Of a stretch of 64,000 nt of DNA, positions 59,868 to 64,000 are shown in pieces. The number at the start of each line of letters is the position of its first letter. Position 1 is the first letter of the stretch. The DNA is taken from positions 144,097-208,096 of the forward strand of contig CALKDK010000010.1 of NCBI GenBank assembly GCA_938084055.1, given 5' to 3'. The position numbers and the translations under genes are program-made. This stretch comes from an uncultured Luminiphilus sp. (lineage in GTDB: Bacteria; Pseudomonadota; Gammaproteobacteria; Pseudomonadales; Halieaceae). The notes beneath the pieces are model-generated. The model ran no database searches and was not told the DNA's origin. It saw only the letters and a list, made by a program, of their open reading frames with translations.

Positions 59868-61758
59868 CCGGCGATACCTGACAGATTCTCTCTTCGGTTT
59901 GCTCATCAGGTCGACCAGTCTGGTGGTTGGCCTGCTTATCCTTGGAATGTTTACCCAAATGCTGCTTGTTGTTTGGCCCATGTTTGCCGCACCGTCGGTG
60001 AGTGAGCAGGTATTTGTCGCGGGTATGGAGCCCGGAACAGCCGCAGTCCCAGAAAGTGGCGGCGGCGAAAACCCGGGGGAGTTCGCGGACCGTCCGGTTA
60101 CAATTGACCTGCCAAGGAAGGCGGTACAGCTTGTTCTGGTGCCGGGCGACAGCGTGATCGCGGTGGAAACCCGGCCGCAGTTGCCAGCCACCACGCCTGT
60201 GCGCCGGCAGAGGCTGTCTGTGCTCGAGGGAGCCGGAGCACTGTCTTTTGCCGCGATTGACGTGGCCGAGCGCTATCTGCTCCTGACTTTCAAGTCCGGG
60301 ATTTTTCGGCTTATGTCCATCCGAGATGACGGGCACCTCGAGTCAGCCTACGCCGGAACGCTGCCGGCACACCGCTCGGTTCGCCCAGTCCCCGGAGGTC
60401 AGAGCTGGGTGCTGGTGACCGAGGATGCTCTGGTCCAGGTGCACCTGGTTTTTCTCGCTGCAGAGGCGTCTGTCGCGACCCTGAGGAGCATGCCCGTATC
60501 GGATGGCATCGCCCATGCCAGCACGGTATCACCTGACAGACGAGTCCTCGTCGCCACAAGGTCTGGGGAAATTCGACTGTGGCAATTGGACATGCGGAAG
60601 CTGACGGCCCTGGACGGTTTGAGGGGCGGCGCCCGTTCCGTTGATTGGTTGTCCCCCGTACTGTTTGAGGTGATTTATTCGGATGGGTCCACGCGCTACT
60701 TTGAGTTGGCCAGCCGTCTTGCCGAAATGTCAGTAAACCGGTTGTTTTTTCCGGTGCAGTTTGAGGGTTATTCAGAGCCCGGATACTACTGGCAGCCAAG
60801 CGCCACTTCCGATGGTTTCGAGCCCAAAACAAGCCTGATACCGCTACTGCTGGGTACGTTAAAGGCTGCCCTGGTCGGATTGGTGCTCGCGGTGCCTGTT
60901 GCGCTGGGCGCTGCTATTTTTGTTGGTTACTACCTGTCCAGTCGACGGCGTGAGCAGGTCAAACCTTTTATCGAAGTGATTGCTTCTTTTCCAACGGTGG
61001 TGATTGCCGGGCTGGCGGCGCTCTGGCTTGCGCCCCGCCTGATTGAAAGCCTTCCAGAAATCGTGGGTGGCGCCCTGGCACTCCCCATTCTGGGGGGGGT
61101 GGCCCTGCTGATGGCCAAGCACCTGCCGACGTCAGTGACGCGAAGGGGGGAAGTCAAAGTTCTGCCGCTGCATTTCCTGCCCGGATTGGTAATTGTCATC
61201 CTGGTCGGTGCGGCGCTGGGTCACTGGGTTGAACAATGGCTGTTCGAAGGTTCGCTTGTGACCTGGCTGCCGGAGCAGGGCATCGCAGTGCAGCAGCTGA
61301 ATAGTTTGCTGGTCGGTTTTATTCTCGGATTTGCTATCTTGCCGACGGTTTTTTCTTTGGCAGAGGAGGCAATATACGAAGTTCCCCGGGTCGGGGCCGC
61401 TGGCAGTATTGCCTTGGGCGCAACTCCCTGGCGAAGCTTTCAGGACGTCGTGCTACCCATCGCGGCGCCGGGAATCATATCGGCGGTTATGCTGGGTTTC
61501 GGGAGGGGGATCGGTGAGACCATGATTTTTTTACTGCTCTCTGGCAACGCGCCTGGCACCGACGGCAGCCTGTTCAGTGGCATCCGAAGTTTATCAGCGA
61601 CACTCGCCATCGAGCTGCCTGAGGCAGCGGTGGGTGGGACCCATTTCCGTACATTGTTCTTGGGTGCCCTTATTCTTTTTGCCCTGACCTTTGTGATAAA
61701 CACCCTTGGCCACCTGATTCGAAACAGAATCCTCACGAAACACCGGGTGAGCCGATGA
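59854..61758 (+). CDS. pstC: Phosphate ABC transporter permease PstC, long form
   Basis: Permease core EVIASFPTVVIAGLAALWLAP, LGATPWRSFQDVVLPIAAPGIISAVMLGFGRGIGETMIFLLLSGN; ~280-aa N-terminal region between TM1 and permease core; GTG start overlapping pstS. Confidence 0.92.
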   Translation: MFARDRRYLTDSLFGLLIRSTSLVVGLLILGMFTQMLLVVWPMFAAPSVSEQVFVAGMEPGTAAVPESGGGENPGEFADRPVTIDLPRKAVQLVLVPGDSVIAVETRPQLPATTPVRRQRLSVLEGAGALSFAAIDVAERYLLLTFKSGIFRLMSIRDDGHLESAYAGTLPAHRSVRPVPGGQSWVLVTEDALVQVHLVFLAAEASVATLRSMPVSDGIAHASTVSPDRRVLVATRSGEIRLWQLDMRKLTALDGLRGGARSVDWLSPVLFEVIYSDGSTRYFELASRLAEMSVNRLFFPVQFEGYSEPGYYWQPSATSDGFEPKTSLIPLLLGTLKAALVGLVLAVPVALGAAIFVGYYLSSRRREQVKPFIEVIASFPTVVIAGLAALWLAPRLIESLPEIVGGALALPILGGVALLMAKHLPTSVTRRGEVKVLPLHFLPGLVIVILVGAALGHWVEQWLFEGSLVTWLPEQGIAVQQLNSLLVGFILGFAILPTVFSLAEEAIYEVPRVGAAGSIALGATPWRSFQDVVLPIAAPGIISAVMLGFGRGIGETMIFLLLSGNAPGTDGSLFSGIRSLSATLAIELPEAAVGGTHFRTLFLGALILFALTFVINTLGHLIRNRILTKHRVSR

Positions 61759-62786
61759 GTGGTGACCTACAGCGGATGCGTTACAGCATTGAATCAGTCC
61801 GTGCCCGCGAAGAAAAGTTGGGCGCCGTTATGTCTGCGATGACGGCTGTGGCCACACTGCTCGCGCTGCTGTCGGTAGTCATGTTTCTGGGATTTTTGAT
61901 TTTTCTCGGCGGTGACTGGCTTGCAAACGCCCAGTCCGCAACCAGTGGTGTGGATCAACCGGTTAAATCCAACTTCGAAGTCCTGCTGTGGGGAGGTGCA
62001 GAACTCGCTGTGAGCGGCGGCGTGTTTCCCGCCATTGTGGGTACCATTGTCCTGACGTTGGTTATGACAGTCATTGTCTCGCCATTGGGCATTGTGGTGG
62101 CGCTCTACCTGACTGAATACGCGGGTACCGGCTGGCATACCCGCTTGCTACGTATAGGCATCCAAAATATGGCGGCGATACCCTCCATTATTTACGGGGT
62201 TTTTGGATTGGCGTTTTTTGTGTACGTCATAGGAGGCCGCCTTGATAACTTATTTTTTGCCGGTAACCTGCCCAATCCGACCTTTGGCGCCCCCGGACTA
62301 CTGTGGGCATCCTTGACGCTGGCTATCCTGACGCTGCCAACGGTGATTGTAGCCACAGAGGAGGGGCTCCTGCGTCTCCCGCTGGCATTACGCGAGGGTA
62401 GCCGGGCTTTGGGAGCAACCCGCAGCGAGACTATCTTCCGAGTCGTTCTGCCCGCAGCCACCCCCTCCATAATGACCGGCATCATTCTTGCCGTGGCAAG
62501 GGCGGCGGGTGAGGTGGCACCACTCATGCTTGTCGGGGTTGTCAGATATGCTCCAACGCTGCCGGTTAGCGTGGAGGCCCCCTTTATTCACCTGGAGCAG
62601 AAATTCATGCACCTCGGATTTTTCGTATACGATTTGACAATGCATGCCCCGGGAAGTGAAGGGCGGGTGGGCATTGTTGCTGCCTCGGGACTTCTGCTGG
62701 TGTTGGTCATTGCCACTCTCAATTTGGCGGCACTGTTATTGCGGTTGCGACTCCGTCGAACCTTCCTCCGCACCGGATTTGAGTGA
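61755..62786 (+). CDS. pstA: Phosphate ABC transporter permease PstA
   Basis: [75 protein letters not shown]. Confidence 0.95.
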   Translation: MSGDLQRMRYSIESVRAREEKLGAVMSAMTAVATLLALLSVVMFLGFLIFLGGDWLANAQSATSGVDQPVKSNFEVLLWGGAELAVSGGVFPAIVGTIVLTLVMTVIVSPLGIVVALYLTEYAGTGWHTRLLRIGIQNMAAIPSIIYGVFGLAFFVYVIGGRLDNLFFAGNLPNPTFGAPGLLWASLTLAILTLPTVIVATEEGLLRLPLALREGSRALGATRSETIFRVVLPAATPSIMTGIILAVARAAGEVAPLMLVGVVRYAPTLPVSVEAPFIHLEQKFMHLGFFVYDLTMHAPGSEGRVGIVAASGLLLVLVIATLNLAALLLRLRLRRTFLRTGFE

Positions 62787-62796
62787 CCGATACGCC

Positions 62797-63612
62797 ATGG
62801 ACCACAGGGAAGCGCTCATCGCCGCATCGACCAACCGCTCCAACCCGAGTGAGGCGGCGCCGGGCATTGAGGTAAAAGGGTTGTCGTTGACCTATCCGGA
62901 GGAACCTAACGCACTGACGGATATTAATCTATCCATACCAGGAGGCGAGGTAACCGCCGTCATAGGGCCTAGTGGCTGCGGCAAATCGACCCTGCTGCGA
63001 TGTTTTAATCGCATGAATGACATGCTGGAGGGTTGCAGTTACTCGGGATCGATTATTCTCAATGGTCTTGATGTTCTCGATCCCGCCACGGACGTGACCG
63101 CTTTGCGCCGCCGGGTGGGTATGGTCTTTCAGCAACCCAACCCCTTTCCTATGAGCATTTATGAAAATGTAGCCTATGGCCCTCGAATCGGTGGCGTTCG
63201 TCGACGCCGGGAACTCGATGAGGTCGTGGAGAGCGCGCTGCGGCTGGCTGCCCTCTGGGACGAGGTGAAGGATCAGATGAACAGGAATGCCATCGTTTTA
63301 TCGCTGGGGCAGCAGCAGAGGCTGGTTATCGCTCGGGCTATCGCGGTAAGACCCGAAGTTCTTTTGATGGACGAGCCCGCCTCGTCGCTGGATCCGATTT
63401 CCACTTTGCGCATAGAGGAACTGATCTACGAGTTGAAGCAGTCGTATACCATCGTGATCGTCACTCACAATATGCAGCAGGCGGCGCGGGTGTCGGACAG
63501 AACGGCATTTTTAAACCAAGGGCGAGTCGTTGAGTACGACAGTACTGACAAGATATTCACAAACCCCGCAGAGCGGGCAACCGAGGACTATATTACGGGA
63601 CGATATGGTTAA
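62797..63612 (+). CDS. pstB: Phosphate ABC transporter ATP-binding protein PstB
   Basis: [71 protein letters not shown]; start MDHREAL. Confidence 0.96.
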   Translation: MDHREALIAASTNRSNPSEAAPGIEVKGLSLTYPEEPNALTDINLSIPGGEVTAVIGPSGCGKSTLLRCFNRMNDMLEGCSYSGSIILNGLDVLDPATDVTALRRRVGMVFQQPNPFPMSIYENVAYGPRIGGVRRRRELDEVVESALRLAALWDEVKDQMNRNAIVLSLGQQQRLVIARAIAVRPEVLLMDEPASSLDPISTLRIEELIYELKQSYTIVIVTHNMQQAARVSDRTAFLNQGRVVEYDSTDKIFTNPAERATEDYITGRYG

Positions 63613-64000
63613 TGGTAGACGGACGATTTGACGTGCCCGGGGAGTCTTTCGGTGCTGGTCAGCACATTTCGGCCAGGTTCAGTGCCGAGCTTGAGGCGAT
63701 CAAAAACGCCTTACTTGAGATGGGCGGCATGACGGAAAGCCAGATCAACCTCGCGACTCAGGCTCTGCTGTCTGGCGCGGGTGATGTGGCGGAAAAAGCG
63801 GTGCAAATGGATAAGGATATCAATCGGATGGAGGTTGATATCGACGATCAGTGCGCCCGGATAATTGCGCGCAGGCAACCCGCAGCATTTGATCTCAGGC
63901 TTATCATTTCCATCGCCAAGGTCACTACAGACCTTGAGCGTATCGGTGATGAGGCTGCAAAAGTTGCGCGCATGGCATTGAAGTCGAGTATAAGAGCGCC
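63612..64000 (+). CDS. phoU: Phosphate transport system regulator PhoU (truncated by window edge)
   Basis: ATG overlaps pstB stop (taATG); [122 protein letters not shown]; not in ORF track because no stop is in the window. Confidence 0.95.
   Translation, partial: MVDGRFDVPGESFGAGQHISARFSAELEAIKNALLEMGGMTESQINLATQALLSGAGDVAEKAVQMDKDINRMEVDIDDQCARIIARRQPAAFDLRLIISIAKVTTDLERIGDEAAKVARMALKSSIRA

Noticed and set aside
62644-62796. N-terminal extension of PstB ORF
   Set aside because: Overlaps the pstA 3' end in another frame; conserved PstB start follows at 62797.

Overview
This is a GC-rich, densely packed bacterial chromosomal window, probably from a marine gammaproteobacterium. The taxon is inferred from gene content and synteny and was not tested. 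I see no rRNA, tRNA, CRISPR array, transposase, integrase or phage gene. From left to right the window holds: the N-terminus of a probable rubredoxin at the edge; a lipid/leucine-type acyl-CoA island (isovaleryl-CoA dehydrogenase, enoyl-CoA hydratase, TonB-dependent receptor, acyl-CoA synthetase, plus a decayed synthetase remnant); a sulfate-activation locus (Sat, CysC, YeiE-like LysR, UspA, SulP); an OMF/HlyD/DUF2955 efflux operon ending in a K+ channel; assorted enzymes; an OxyR / rubrerythrin / CCG-type Fe-S protein / DUF3501 locus; a second TonB-dependent receptor; a tightly overlapping tesA / ion channel / ygiQ / ytfJ operon divergent from ybbA-ybbP; mdh; ttcA; a complete ccmABCDEFGHI cluster; smc-zipA-ligA; and phoBR-pstSCAB-phoU, with phoU cut by the right edge. 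The best candidate for an under-described system is the OxyR-controlled rubrerythrin / Fe-S (CCG) / DUF3501 locus. It has an OxyR-like palindrome in the divergent promoter and a probable intra-operon terminator. Secondary leads are the zinc-ribbon ion channel, the efflux operon with a coupled K+ channel, a structured leader upstream of sulP, an acyl-CoA synthetase remnant and a PstB with a non-canonical LSLGQ signature motif. All functional calls come from reading motifs in the supplied translations; no database search was run.
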